The notes beneath the pieces were generated by a model, which did no database searches, was not told the DNA's origin, and saw only the letters and a list, made by a program, of their open reading frames with translations. From assembly GCA_964036045.1 (NCBI GenBank), contig OZ038378.1, forward strand, positions 161,518,576 to 161,582,575: a stretch of 64,000 nucleotides of DNA, read 5' to 3'. The position numbers and the translations under genes were made by a program. The DNA is from Eutreptiella sp. 'Long Island Sound 2002' (lineage: Eukaryota > Euglenozoa > Euglenophyceae > Eutreptiales > Eutreptiaceae). How positions within the stretch are numbered: the first letter of the stretch is position 1; each line of letters starts with the position of its first letter. Positions 1 to 7,684 of this stretch are shown here, in pieces.

Positions 1-885
1 GCTCCCCTCCCCCTCGCTGCTGCGCCCTTCCTGGACCACTCGCCGGGCGTCCCGCTGCCTTTGCAGTTGCGGCAGCGTGACGCCCGGCGGCGAGCGCTCG
101 CGCGTCGGGGGGCGGACGTGCCGCTCCCGCCCCGGGGGGAAGGGCTTGGGGGGGTACGGCTTGGGGGGGCTGGTGTGGGTGTGGGCGGGGTTGGCGTGGG
201 CGCGGTACTTCGCGCTCTCCCTGCCCACTGCTGCTGCTGCGGCGGCCGCCGGCGAGGCGTCCGCGGCCCGTGCGGGGTTCTTCCCCCGCTTGCGCGGCGT
301 GCCAGGGGCCGCAGCCCCTCTCGCGCCCTCCGCACTCTCCTTCGCTGCCGTGGCGGCCGCCGACGAGGCGCCCGTGGCCGCGGTCGCAGACTCTCGCACA
401 TCCTCCTCGGTCTTCTCTGCTGCCGCGGCGGCCGCCTGCGAGGCGCCCACGGCCCGTGCGGGGTCCGTCGCAACCCCTCTGGCGCCCTGCTTGCTCTCCT
501 GCGCGGCTGCGGCGGCCCTCGGCGACGCGTCCGGCTCCTGCGCCGGGGCTGCCCCCCTTGCCTGCGGCGTGCCGGGGGCCGCGGCCGGGGCCGCGGCGTG
601 GCTCGCCGCGGTCTCCGCCTCCTGCGCGTCAGGGCGGGGCGGGGCGGCGGGGCTGGCCGCTTGGGCGGCGGGGGCGGCCGTCTCGGCTGGCCCAGGTTCC
701 CGGGCCGGCGGCGGCGGTCTGACCACCGCCGCCTCCGCCAGCCTCCGCTCCTCGCGCTCCGCGAGGGTCTCCCCCGTCCACTCTGGGGAGGAGACGGGGG
801 AGCGGGAGCGGGACCGGCGGTGGTGGCGGTTGTCCCGCCCGAGGGACCCATCGGAGTCTGCCATTGCTGTTACTCTGGTAGGCAT
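1..885 (-). CDS. ORF C: Ala-rich hypothetical protein, 3' end beyond window
   Basis: The minus strand is open from ATG 885-883 to the window edge, about 295 codons without a stop, so the C-terminus is missing. A second in-frame ATG at 864-862 (MADSDGSLGR...) is an equally good start. An Arg/Ser-rich stretch (RRSRSRSP) near residue 23 is followed by several imperfect Ala-rich blocks of about 45 residues with scattered Lys and Glu (e.g. AATGASSAAATAAKESAEGA), then a Pro-rich piece (PPKPYPPKPFPP) and a basic tail. It starts 41 nt after the stop of ORF B on the same strand. Base composition is extremely GC-rich. I do not recognise a family; the composition suggests a disordered or nucleic-acid-binding protein, which is inference only. 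Long plus-strand frames over the same DNA look like composition artefacts, with Ala/Gly/Arg runs and no domain. Confidence 0.5.
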   Translation of the reverse strand, partial: MPTRVTAMADSDGSLGRDNRHHRRSRSRSPVSSPEWTGETLAEREERRLAEAAVVRPPPPAREPGPAETAAPAAQAASPAAPPRPDAQEAETAASHAAAPAAAPGTPQARGAAPAQEPDASPRAAAAAQESKQGARGVATDPARAVGASQAAAAAAEKTEEDVRESATAATGASSAAATAAKESAEGARGAAAPGTPRKRGKNPARAADASPAAAAAAAVGRESAKYRAHANPAHTHTSPPKPYPPKPFPPGRERHVRPPTRERSPPGVTLPQLQRQRDARRVVQEGRSSEGEGS

Positions 886-926
886 GCGTGGTGGCAGGCG
901 CGCCCTTCCCACTACCTCCTGGTGCA

Positions 927-2160
927 TCAGTGCCGTGCCGTGGGCAGTGCCGTGTGGTGCTCTGCGGGGGGGGGGGGGGGAGGGGGTGGGGGGCCGGCTG
1001 TGGCGTCAGTCCCGCACGGCCGGGGGTCCGCGGCCATCCACCGGCATTGGGAGGGGAGGCGGGGGAGCCACGCGGCCCACGCGTCGCGCCACAGCTCCCA
1101 GTCTGGGGCGGGGCTCAGGGCCCTGGGCCCCCGGGGGTCGTCGAGCGGTGCCGGGGGCAGCCGCACCAGATGGACCCCCGTAACGGCGGTGACCTCCTGT
1201 GTGCGCAGGAAGGTGTGTACTCCGTCCCGCGCCGCGGGCGCCGGGAGGGGGGGGCGGGGTACGGGTGTGGCCCCATAGAGGTGGGTGGGGGTGATCCCCA
1301 GGATCCGCCCCGGGTCCCCGCGGGTCGCGACGACGAGGAGGAGCAGGGGGGTGCCAGGGCACTCTTGCCAGAGGACCTGCCCCCTGTGGTGGGCACCCCT
1401 GGTCCTGGAGAGGGGGGGGGGACAGGTCTGGGTTAGCCCAGCCGCGGGGCGCGTGCGTCGCCGGTGGGAGGGCGGGGCACCAAGTGGGCTCCCTGGGGAA
1501 CGCCTCGTAGACGACGGCGTACGGGGGGGTAGGCCCGGTGCCGTCATACACCGGGTTGGTTGGCCGGGGGCGGGCGGACGCCTCGTCCGCGCCTTCCACG
1601 AACACCGTGACCTCGCCCACCTCCAGGTCCTCGTCCGGCGGGTGTAGAAGGTGGAGCGCCGCATCCAGCTCGGACACTCCCCCCGGGTAAGTGGCCCGCG
1701 CCTGGTTCAGGTACGGGGCCGCGTCCCTGGGGTAGCGCGTCCTGAGGGCGCGCAGCAGGGCTGGGGCGCTACTGTGGAGGGACATGGCAGACCCCGCTCC
1801 CGTCATCCGGAGGGCGTCCCCCATGGACAGGGGCCGGCCCGACCGATTGGACTCGCGCCACTCCATCCAGTGCCCGTAGAGGGCCGCCTCTGGGCTGATG
1901 AGCCCTGGCCGGACGGCGTTCACGATCCGGTGCATTGCCGGGAGCAACGTAGGGGCCCCCGCTCCGTTCAGGGCGCGGACGGCCGGGAGGGCGGTCTCGT
2001 TGAGGAAGGCCCTCGCACTGCCCTCCAGGTCGCACCGTGCGGCAGCGTGCGCTCCTTTTGCCTCCGCCACCGCGTCCGCCACCAGACCCCGGACGGCCGC
2101 CTCCTGCGCTCTGCGGCGGGCCCTGGTGTGCCCCGGCCCATCCCCCCGTCGGCGTGGCAT
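927..2160 (-). CDS. ORF B: unrecognised GC-rich ORF with probable frameshift
   Basis: ATG at 2160-2158 begins MPRRRGDGPGHTR. The first ~245 residues look protein-like, with a helix-rich Ala/Glu/Leu segment and balanced composition (VFVEGADEA, SPEAALYGHWMEW). Near the ten-G run at 1412-1421 the frame turns into Pro/Arg noise, while a second minus frame becomes protein-like (GQVLWQECPGTPLLLLVV, GRILGITPTHLYGAT, WELWRDAWAAWLPRL) and runs to a stop at 929-927. The simplest reading is one ORF with a length error or true indel in that homopolymer. It starts 39 nt after the stop of ORF A and ends 41 nt before ORF C. A pyrimidine-rich stretch ending in CAG lies 13 nt before the ATG, so a 3' splice or trans-splice site is possible. 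No family recognised. Confidence 0.5.
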
Positions 2161-2199
2161 GGTGCTGCGGGCTCTGCAAAGGGCGGCGGCGGGTGGGGG

Positions 2200-2710
2200 T
2201 TAGGGGGCGAACACGTGCGACAGGTGCGCAATGGATGTGGGGTCCCGCAGGTGCACATGGATCCACAGAAGGGCAGCGCCCGCGGGGCCCGCCTGTTCGT
2301 GTGAGGGGGTGTGTGCCCCCTCGATGCGCCGGCGCAAGGCCTCCTCCTCTGTGCGCCTGCGCGGACCTGCGGGAGGTTCGGGCCAGGGGCACGCGGCTAC
2401 CTGGGTGCACCGCTCGCACCTGTTGGCGCCTGTCGCTGCTGCGGAGGACACCGTGTCACACTCTCCGCAGAGTCGGCAGGTGTGCGGGAGGTGGGAGGGC
2501 GGCGACCAAGGGTCGAGATGGCGGAGCCAGAGGTGGTCCCACCTCTGTCGGAGGGGGTCCCGGATCTCCAGCAAGCGGGCGCGGACGCGGCGCCGGTAGT
2601 CCTTGCCAAGTGTCTTCCGCTGGACTTCCTGCCACGTGTCGCCGGGGAGGATCCCGTGGTCGTGGAAGGCGGCGATGAGGTTGTCCCACGCCGGGCGGGG
2701 GTGCCCCTGG
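2200..2710 (-). pseudogene. ORF A, 3' segment (interrupted by DIRS insertion)
   Basis: Downstream part of ORF A, from the DIRS insertion point at 2710 to TAA at 2202-2200. If the element is removed, the frame continues from the 7685-8418 segment across the joint (MASPP-QGHPRPAW) without a shift, giving an uninterrupted reading of about 384 codons from 8328. This part has a basic, helical-looking stretch (TLGKDYRRRVRARLLEI), then clustered cysteines of the form CRLCGEC ... CERC that resemble a small zinc-binding knuckle, and ends in DPTSIAHLSHVFAP. A similar ending occurs in another short frame at 8437-8530, which supports this TAA as the genuine terminus. Function unknown. Confidence 0.55.
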
Positions 2711-2738
2711 GCTGGCTCAGCTAGCACTACACAATCCC

Positions 2739-3058
2739 CATATATGGGCCAACTCCTTAAAACCGGTTTGTTTTCTCTGTTTTCTGCTCTTTTGGTGCCC
2801 TTTGTTACCTGTCATTGAAACGGGCACCCTCAAAATATACACAAAAATGGTATTATACATGAAAAATGAATTTTTGACCTCAAATACCCCCTCATGGGGT
2901 TTGAACCCACACTCTACAAACCTTAGAGTTGCGTTTTACCTCTAAGCTACGACCTGTCGTCCACGATCTCAGAGAAAACCGTAGTATAATAAAAAATTGG
3001 AAAATCAGTACTCCTTACATGCTCCAACCACTATTAACCTCCCATGCTCTTAAAACCG
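2739..3058 (+). repeat. DIRS left inverted terminal repeat (320 bp)
   Basis: Reverse complement of 7300-7619, with no mismatch seen in a base-by-base reading. It begins CATATATGGGCC and ends CTTAAAACCG. The motif CTTAAAACCGGT occurs near both ends of the repeat. A copy of the tRNA-like A-box/B-box segment is included in inverted orientation (B-box 2897-2907, A-box 2939-2949). Confidence 0.95.
2889..2951 (-). promoter_or_regulatory. tRNA-like A/B-box segment in left ITR
   Basis: Mirror copy of the segment described at 7407-7470. The B-box (GGTTCAAACCC on the minus strand) lies at 2907-2897 and the A-box-like TAGCTTAGAGG at 2949-2939. Transcription from here would run toward the outer left end of the element. 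Confidence 0.45.
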
Positions 3059-3159
3059 GTCACGCGCTCACTGAGTTGTTCAACTAGTGATTTGCTGTAC
3101 CCAGAGCTTTGATTTCTGATGCAATCCAAATTGTTTTAAGGATATAAAATTTTAACAAA

Positions 3160-4146
3160 ATGACAGAAGGAAGTGAGACACTGGATTTTCACGAGTTCGT
3201 ACTGAAATTGCCGGATTCGGCGTGGAACCTGAGTTCTGAGTCGTTGGAACATGCAGCACAGTTGGCAAAGGAAGGCGCAATGAGTGGTCTCAGTCCTTGG
3301 CAGGCAGCGTCACTGTATTCCAAACTTACAGGAAAGAAAACACTGGCCACTGTCAAAGACACGATGGCCTTGGTTCGTGATGCCTTACTCACTTTAAAGG
3401 GCGACGACATTGGCAGAACAGGAACGTCGTCGCATCGAGAAGACGTCTTCTTGGCATGCGAAACTTTGAGCGGTCCCAAGGACCACGCTGGCCCCGCGTC
3501 GGACAAGGAGTCCACGTTCGTGTGGCGCGATGAGGTTCTGTCGCTTCCTTCACGCTTGTCTGCACTCCTGGAAGAGCGAAAGGTTTTGCAAGACGAGTTT
3601 CGCAGAAAAAAGATGTTGAAGCACCTTCCAGTGTTCGACGAGTTCCATAGGGCAGCTGTTAATAACGCGCCAACGCACAAACATCCAGCGGACGCGGAGA
3701 AGCGTCGTTGGGAACAACAGGTAAAAGACGCCATGCGAGTCCTGGGAGTAGTCTTAGCACGCGAAGAAGACACAACGGTAGCTCCGGAAGCACCTGTTTC
3801 ATTGGTACTATGTGAACATTTGTTTGCAATGTTGGGTGCGTTGGACTACAGCATCCAAAGCTCCCGGCGAGTGGCAGTAGATAAACGGTTTGAACAACCT
3901 GCGATTGCACCAGAGTTACTCTCGAAGGATGACATGTCACTACTTCAGTCGCGCAACAAATTACAAAAAGACCTGAGAGGCACGCGTTTCTCCCCTTACT
4001 CGCATCGTAGTTCTTTCCGTTCGTTTTCAACACGAGGTCGTTTTGATCCACGGAGATCTGGCAAAGGAGGCAAAGGCAAAGGTAAGGGTTTCACCCAAAG
4101 ATTTGTGCCACGTAACGACAAGTTAGATGAACGACCACAGCAGTAG
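3160..4146 (+). CDS. gag: DIRS gag-like protein
   Basis: A 328-codon ORF, first in the element, starting about 100 bp after the left ITR. The N-terminal two thirds are helix-rich and charged with no recognisable catalytic motif. Residues ~270-320 are Arg/Gly/Ser/Lys-rich (RSFSTRGRFDPRRSGKGGKG), typical of a nucleic-acid-binding Gag tail without CCHC zinc knuckles. Size, position and basic tail fit ORF1 of DIRS elements, which packages the RNA template. The ATG lies about 20 nt after an AT-rich stretch. The TAG at 4144-4146 overlaps the start of the RT ORF by 20 nt in a different frame, so the next protein probably depends on reinitiation or frameshifting. Sequence-level identity with known Gag proteins was not tested. 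Confidence 0.8.
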   Translation: MTEGSETLDFHEFVLKLPDSAWNLSSESLEHAAQLAKEGAMSGLSPWQAASLYSKLTGKKTLATVKDTMALVRDALLTLKGDDIGRTGTSSHREDVFLACETLSGPKDHAGPASDKESTFVWRDEVLSLPSRLSALLEERKVLQDEFRRKKMLKHLPVFDEFHRAAVNNAPTHKHPADAEKRRWEQQVKDAMRVLGVVLAREEDTTVAPEAPVSLVLCEHLFAMLGALDYSIQSSRRVAVDKRFEQPAIAPELLSKDDMSLLQSRNKLQKDLRGTRFSPYSHRSSFRSFSTRGRFDPRRSGKGGKGKGKGFTQRFVPRNDKLDERPQQ

Positions 4147-6160
4147 CTTGACTGTAGAGGATTTATTGGCACCAGCCGTGTGCGTGCCACCGCCGATCCA
4201 TCCCCACATGCCACTCTATTTGCGCTGTCGTGCACAATTGCATGAATGGGGAACGTTGAAGGACACATACGCGGCGTCGGTGATTCGCAATGGGCTGCAG
4301 CTGGATTGGGTTGGCGGTTTTGATCCGGATCGGCCAACCGACGACTTCCGTCCTCGTTCTTCCCACGCAGAGGTAACCGACCCTGAATTGGTAAAACACG
4401 TGTTAGATGCAGTGCAACAGGGTTGCATGGAACGCGTCGAGCGAAAAGACATTAAGTGTTGTGCAAGTATGTTCGCAGTGGACAAAGCGTCAGACGAGGC
4501 ACATCCTGAGGGAGGCCGTCGACCTATCACCAATTTGAAGAACGTGAACCAGTTTGTACAGACCACCTATTTTCGTTTGGTCACTCTGTGGGGCATTTTA
4601 CCGTTCTTGAGACCCGGTCAGTATGCTTGCAAAATTGACCTGAAAAGCGCTTATTTTCACATGGGTATCCATCCGCGGGATCGACCTTATTTGGGGGTCT
4701 ACGTCGACGGTGAATTTTACAGGTGGTGCGTTTTGCCGTTTGGATTAAACGTTGCACCACGGGAATGGCAACGCCTCATGCAACCAATTTTAAATGCCGT
4801 GCGCGAACACGGGGCACTCGTTTGGGTCTACTTGGACGATTGGCTCATCATTGGCAATACTTACCGTGAATGTCTGGAACACACACGTTTTTTGGTACAA
4901 CTTTTGCATCGGTTGGGTATATTGGTCAATGTCCCAAAATCATGTTTGGAGCCGTCTCAAGAAATTATAATGCTTGGTTTTATGCTAAACTTCAGGGAAG
5001 GATTCGTCACGGTACCTCCAAAGCGCCTACAAGCAATTTTTCGGGACGTGAACAGACTGGCACACAGTCACACACCATCAGTGAGGCGATGCGCCTCCGT
5101 TCTTGGAAGAATCCGTTCCTTGTTGTTCGCCATGCCCCATATCCGACTCCTCAGCGACGCCCTGGCGGTGCACGTGGCGGTGGCAGCCCAAACTGGCTGG
5201 GAAGCAGACGTGGCGCTCCCGGAGCGCGTGTCACGTCAGTTGATGGATCTGGCGGACGAGTTACACCAGTGGAAGGGACGCACCTTCGTAGTTTCCATGG
5301 GTCACGTCAGGGACATGTACTCGGACGCGTCGGATCTGGCGTGGGGCGGAGTCCTTCAAGGGAATGCCCAAGCAGCGTTCGGTTGGTTCCTGAATCGGGA
5401 GGAACACATAAACGTCAAAGAGTTCAGGGGAGCCCTACTGACTATTCAAGCGTATGCGCTGAGGGACACCACGCTGCGATTTTTCACCGACTCAATGGTC
5501 CTTTACTGGTATCTCCGCAAGTGGGGAGGTCGCAAGCCGCGGTTCAACGCATTGATTCTCCAACTGTGGAATTTTACACAAGCCAATCGCATCGAGATTC
5601 AACCGTTTTACGTGCACACCTCGGTGAATCCGGCGGACATTTGGTCTCGGCTTCGTTGGACACCGTCGGAGGCTACCTTCCCGTCGGACGTGTTGACTTG
5701 GATCCTGGAGGAGTTCAAAAGTTGGATTCAGCCGGAAATCGATTGGATGTCAAGGAGTTCCAATGCGGTGTGCAGCAAGTTCGTCAGTCCGTGTCCTCAG
5801 CCGGGGGCTTACGCCATCGATGTCTTCTCCCAGAATCTAACTTTACTTTCACCGGGGTGGGTCTTCCCACCGTTCAAGCACATACCTCAGTTGGTCAACA
5901 AAGTGTTGGAGTCACCAGGGGTGAAGGTTCTCATGGCTCTGCCGTACAGGCCGCGCGAGGTTTGGTGGAACCTATTGATGAAACACGTGAAGTTCGCAGT
6001 GAACACGTCGGAGTTCCGTTTGCAAATGCCAGACGGCACGGAGACACAACCACGTTTCGTGTTGACCTTGGCGTATGTTTGCGTGAATACTATCAATTGC
6101 GAGGAGCTACCAACGAAGAGGCGACGCTTATCATCAATGAAATCGGGAAGGACACCTTGA
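4127..6160 (+). CDS. DIRS reverse transcriptase / RNase H
   Basis: A 677-residue protein. RT motifs are readable in order: RRPITNLKNVN near 131, motif A KIDLKSAYFH with Asp171, motif B FGLNVAPREWQ near 205, and motif C VYLDD at 234-238 with the catalytic Asp pair. RNase H follows with Asp400 (MYSDAS), Glu432 (VKEFRGAL), Asp455 (FFTDSM) and Asp504 (NPADIWSR), so the catalytic set is complete. The last ~130 residues (AYAIDVFSQN, GWVFPPF, ALPYRPREVWW) match the conserved region that follows RNase H in DIRS-type RTs. It copies element RNA into cDNA. The ORF overlaps gag by 20 nt and the recombinase frame by up to 1.29 kb. No stops or frameshifts were seen. Confidence 0.93.
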   Translation: MNDHSSSLTVEDLLAPAVCVPPPIHPHMPLYLRCRAQLHEWGTLKDTYAASVIRNGLQLDWVGGFDPDRPTDDFRPRSSHAEVTDPELVKHVLDAVQQGCMERVERKDIKCCASMFAVDKASDEAHPEGGRRPITNLKNVNQFVQTTYFRLVTLWGILPFLRPGQYACKIDLKSAYFHMGIHPRDRPYLGVYVDGEFYRWCVLPFGLNVAPREWQRLMQPILNAVREHGALVWVYLDDWLIIGNTYRECLEHTRFLVQLLHRLGILVNVPKSCLEPSQEIIMLGFMLNFREGFVTVPPKRLQAIFRDVNRLAHSHTPSVRRCASVLGRIRSLLFAMPHIRLLSDALAVHVAVAAQTGWEADVALPERVSRQLMDLADELHQWKGRTFVVSMGHVRDMYSDASDLAWGGVLQGNAQAAFGWFLNREEHINVKEFRGALLTIQAYALRDTTLRFFTDSMVLYWYLRKWGGRKPRFNALILQLWNFTQANRIEIQPFYVHTSVNPADIWSRLRWTPSEATFPSDVLTWILEEFKSWIQPEIDWMSRSSNAVCSKFVSPCPQPGAYAIDVFSQNLTLLSPGWVFPPFKHIPQLVNKVLESPGVKVLMALPYRPREVWWNLLMKHVKFAVNTSEFRLQMPDGTETQPRFVLTLAYVCVNTINCEELPTKRRRLSSMKSGRTP

Positions 6161-7068
6161 AACGTTACAATTCTGCGTGGCACATGTTTGGTACGTTCTT
6201 GTTACGAGACGCGGCACTTGCTCCACTGTTGAAGGTGGAGCACTTTGGTCAAATCCCACTGATGACGGTGGCGGTGCAACTTTTAAAGTTTTCACGCACG
6301 CATTCTTTAAGTGCTGGGCGTATGGCGTATTCAGCAGTGTGTTTATTCCCGTGCTTTTCGCAACTACGTTTCGAGGGTATGCTACGCAACTTGAAACGTG
6401 ACTGGTTCGTCAGTGTTCCTCATTATCATCGTTTCTATGATGTACGGCGTCTTATACAAGTCATGCATCAGCAACCTGTGGAGACGGAAGCTCAGCTGCG
6501 CTTGCAAGCCATTTTGTCCTTGAGATTCTTTGCCTTGTTCCGAGGCGTTGATCTCGCGCGATCACGTAGGGATATCCAACGTGCTGCTCAGCCTTGGTTC
6601 ATTTCTGCTAAGCGCAAAGGGAGAAGATACTATGCACGTTATCCTATTCACAATGTTACGCCACCGTCAATTGATCCGCAGCGCTGCTTAGCGCGTTATT
6701 TGGAGGCTACTGGTGATTACGAGGGTTCTGAGATTTTTGTGTCCCTACGAAAGCCACGGAAGCCTTTATCATCTGATACCATCAACGGTCTCACTACTCG
6801 CTGGTTAAGGAAACACCTACTGGAATTGGGGGAACTGGAGGCGGATTCGTTTTCCGCGCATTCTACACGAGGAGCAGCAGCAACTGCACTAATCTATCTT
6901 GGCGTGGATCCGCATGTGGTAGCAGCATTGGGGGATTGGTCCTGTTACGATACATTCAGAAAGTTTTACGACAGGACCAGAGCTCTGTTGCGCATCGCGC
7001 AAATTCTGGTCCCTCCTGATCTGGCGACTGGAGAAGCGGCGCGCGCTTCACGCCTGGCGATTAATTAA
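4870..7068 (+). CDS. DIRS tyrosine recombinase (integrase)
   Basis: The frame is open from 4870. The recognisable recombinase begins near 6140 with a core-binding segment (TLKRYNSAWHMFGTFLL), followed by the catalytic domain. Numbering from 4870, the catalytic residues are Arg558 (ALFRGVDLARS), His664 and Arg667 (AHSTRG), Trp690 (GDWSCY, the His/Trp position) and Tyr700 (FRKFYDR nucleophile), so the R-H-R-W-Y set is intact. The enzyme would integrate the circular DNA intermediate. The stretch 4870-6100 overlaps RT in another frame, looks low-quality as protein, and offers no Met between there and the core-binding domain. Translation may therefore start by -1 frameshift from the RT frame, or use an upstream Met; extensive RT/YR overlap is known in DIRS-1. 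The start is uncertain, the identity is not. Confidence 0.9.
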   Translation: MSGTHTFFGTTFASVGYIGQCPKIMFGAVSRNYNAWFYAKLQGRIRHGTSKAPTSNFSGREQTGTQSHTISEAMRLRSWKNPFLVVRHAPYPTPQRRPGGARGGGSPNWLGSRRGAPGARVTSVDGSGGRVTPVEGTHLRSFHGSRQGHVLGRVGSGVGRSPSRECPSSVRLVPESGGTHKRQRVQGSPTDYSSVCAEGHHAAIFHRLNGPLLVSPQVGRSQAAVQRIDSPTVEFYTSQSHRDSTVLRAHLGESGGHLVSASLDTVGGYLPVGRVDLDPGGVQKLDSAGNRLDVKEFQCGVQQVRQSVSSAGGLRHRCLLPESNFTFTGVGLPTVQAHTSVGQQSVGVTRGEGSHGSAVQAARGLVEPIDETREVRSEHVGVPFANARRHGDTTTFRVDLGVCLREYYQLRGATNEEATLIINEIGKDTLKRYNSAWHMFGTFLLRDAALAPLLKVEHFGQIPLMTVAVQLLKFSRTHSLSAGRMAYSAVCLFPCFSQLRFEGMLRNLKRDWFVSVPHYHRFYDVRRLIQVMHQQPVETEAQLRLQAILSLRFFALFRGVDLARSRRDIQRAAQPWFISAKRKGRRYYARYPIHNVTPPSIDPQRCLARYLEATGDYEGSEIFVSLRKPRKPLSSDTINGLTTRWLRKHLLELGELEADSFSAHSTRGAAATALIYLGVDPHVVAALGDWSCYDTFRKFYDRTRALLRIAQILVPPDLATGEAARASRLAIN

Positions 7069-7117
7069 TCCTTATGAAGGGTTCAGTTCACGGGAGCTCA
7101 GTTCTTCCGTTCTGTTG

Positions 7118-7228
7118 CCCATATATGGGGATTGTGTAGTGCTAGCTGAGCCAGCTCGGATTTACCCGAATAGGTGAGGAGGAAAGAAGAGATGGCGAAG
7201 CAATAGCACTACACAAGACACATATATG
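7118..7228 (+). repeat. DIRS internal complementary region (circle-junction template)
   Basis: 7118-7154 is the reverse complement of the left outer end (2711-2747), and 7155-7228 is the reverse complement of the right outer end (7611-7684). The two halves abut at 7154/7155, exactly reproducing the right-end/left-end junction of a circularised element. In the accepted DIRS model this region templates joining of the two cDNA ends. Here it also defines the element's boundaries and shows that 12 nt on the left and about 50 nt on the right beyond the symmetric AGCACTACACAA motif belong to the element rather than the host. Confidence 0.92.
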
Positions 7229-7299
7229 CCCACCCTGTCCCTCCCTTAAGTTCTTCGCTCACCGTGAAAAGCAGTTGACACTTGGGTCGTCGGTTGCCA

Positions 7300-7619
7300 C
7301 GGTTTTAAGAGCATGGGAGGTTAATAGTGGTTGGAGCATGTAAGGAGTACTGATTTTCCAATTTTTTATTATACTACGGTTTTCTCTGAGATCGTGGACG
7401 ACAGGTCGTAGCTTAGAGGTAAAACGCAACTCTAAGGTTTGTAGAGTGTGGGTTCAAACCCCATGAGGGGGTATTTGAGGTCAAAAATTCATTTTTCATG
7501 TATAATACCATTTTTGTGTATATTTTGAGGGTGCCCGTTTCAATGACAGGTAACAAAGGGCACCAAAAGAGCAGAAAACAGAGAAAACAAACCGGTTTTA
7601 AGGAGTTGGCCCATATATG
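7300..7619 (-). repeat. DIRS right inverted terminal repeat (320 bp)
   Basis: Perfect-looking inverted copy of 2739-3058. The element extends a further 65 bp outward to 7684, whereas the left end extends only 28 bp; such unequal termini are typical of DIRS elements. Confidence 0.95.
7407..7470 (+). promoter_or_regulatory. tRNA-like segment with A-box and B-box in right ITR
   Basis: An A-box-like TAGCTTAGAGG (7409-7419) is followed 31 nt later by a canonical Pol III B-box, GGTTCAAACCC (7451-7461). The intervening DNA forms an anticodon-like arm: stem CTCTA/TAGAG (7430-7434, 7442-7446) with a 7-nt loop carrying GTT. A T-arm GTGGG/CCCAT (7448-7452, 7460-7464) has the loop TTCAAAC. The acceptor stem does not pair, T33 is replaced by G and the D-stem has a mismatch, so this is tRNA-like rather than a working tRNA-Asn. 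A role as an internal Pol III promoter or primer structure is inference. Confidence 0.45.
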
Positions 7620-7684
7620 TGTCTTGTGTAGTGCTATTGCTTCGCCATCTCTTCTTTCCTCCTCACCTATTCGGGTAAATCCGA

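Larger units (their letters stand above)
2711..7684 (+). mobile_element. Complete DIRS-type tyrosine-recombinase retrotransposon
   Basis: This 4,974 bp element carries gag, RT/RNase H and tyrosine recombinase ORFs in that order on the plus strand. It has 320 bp inverted terminal repeats (2739-3058 and 7300-7619), unequal outer extensions of 28 and 65 bp, and an internal complementary region at 7118-7228. No LTRs, DDE integrase or target-site duplication are present, as expected for DIRS elements, which integrate a circular intermediate by tyrosine recombinase. The ends are set by the internal region, which contains the reverse complement of the right end (to 7684) joined directly to that of the left end (from 2711), with 1 nt of ambiguity. 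Excision restores host ORF A. Apparently identical terminal repeats and intact ORFs point to a young, possibly active copy. Confidence 0.93.

Noticed and set aside
61-1278. Long plus-strand ORFs over the GC-rich block
   Set aside because: Gly/Arg/Ala/Cys runs typical of antisense GC-rich DNA; the minus-strand frames of the same DNA have better protein character.
2160-2216. A 48 nt mini-intron joining ORFs A and B in frame
   Set aside because: It needs the weak donor CT/GTCGCA. The A-like terminus at 8437-8530 also ends in HIFAP close to a stop, supporting TAA 2202-2200 as the real end of A. Not excluded, but not favoured.
7407-7470. A functional tRNA-Asn gene in the DIRS ITR
   Set aside because: The acceptor stem does not pair, T33 is missing and the D-stem is imperfect; reported only as a tRNA-like promoter signature.
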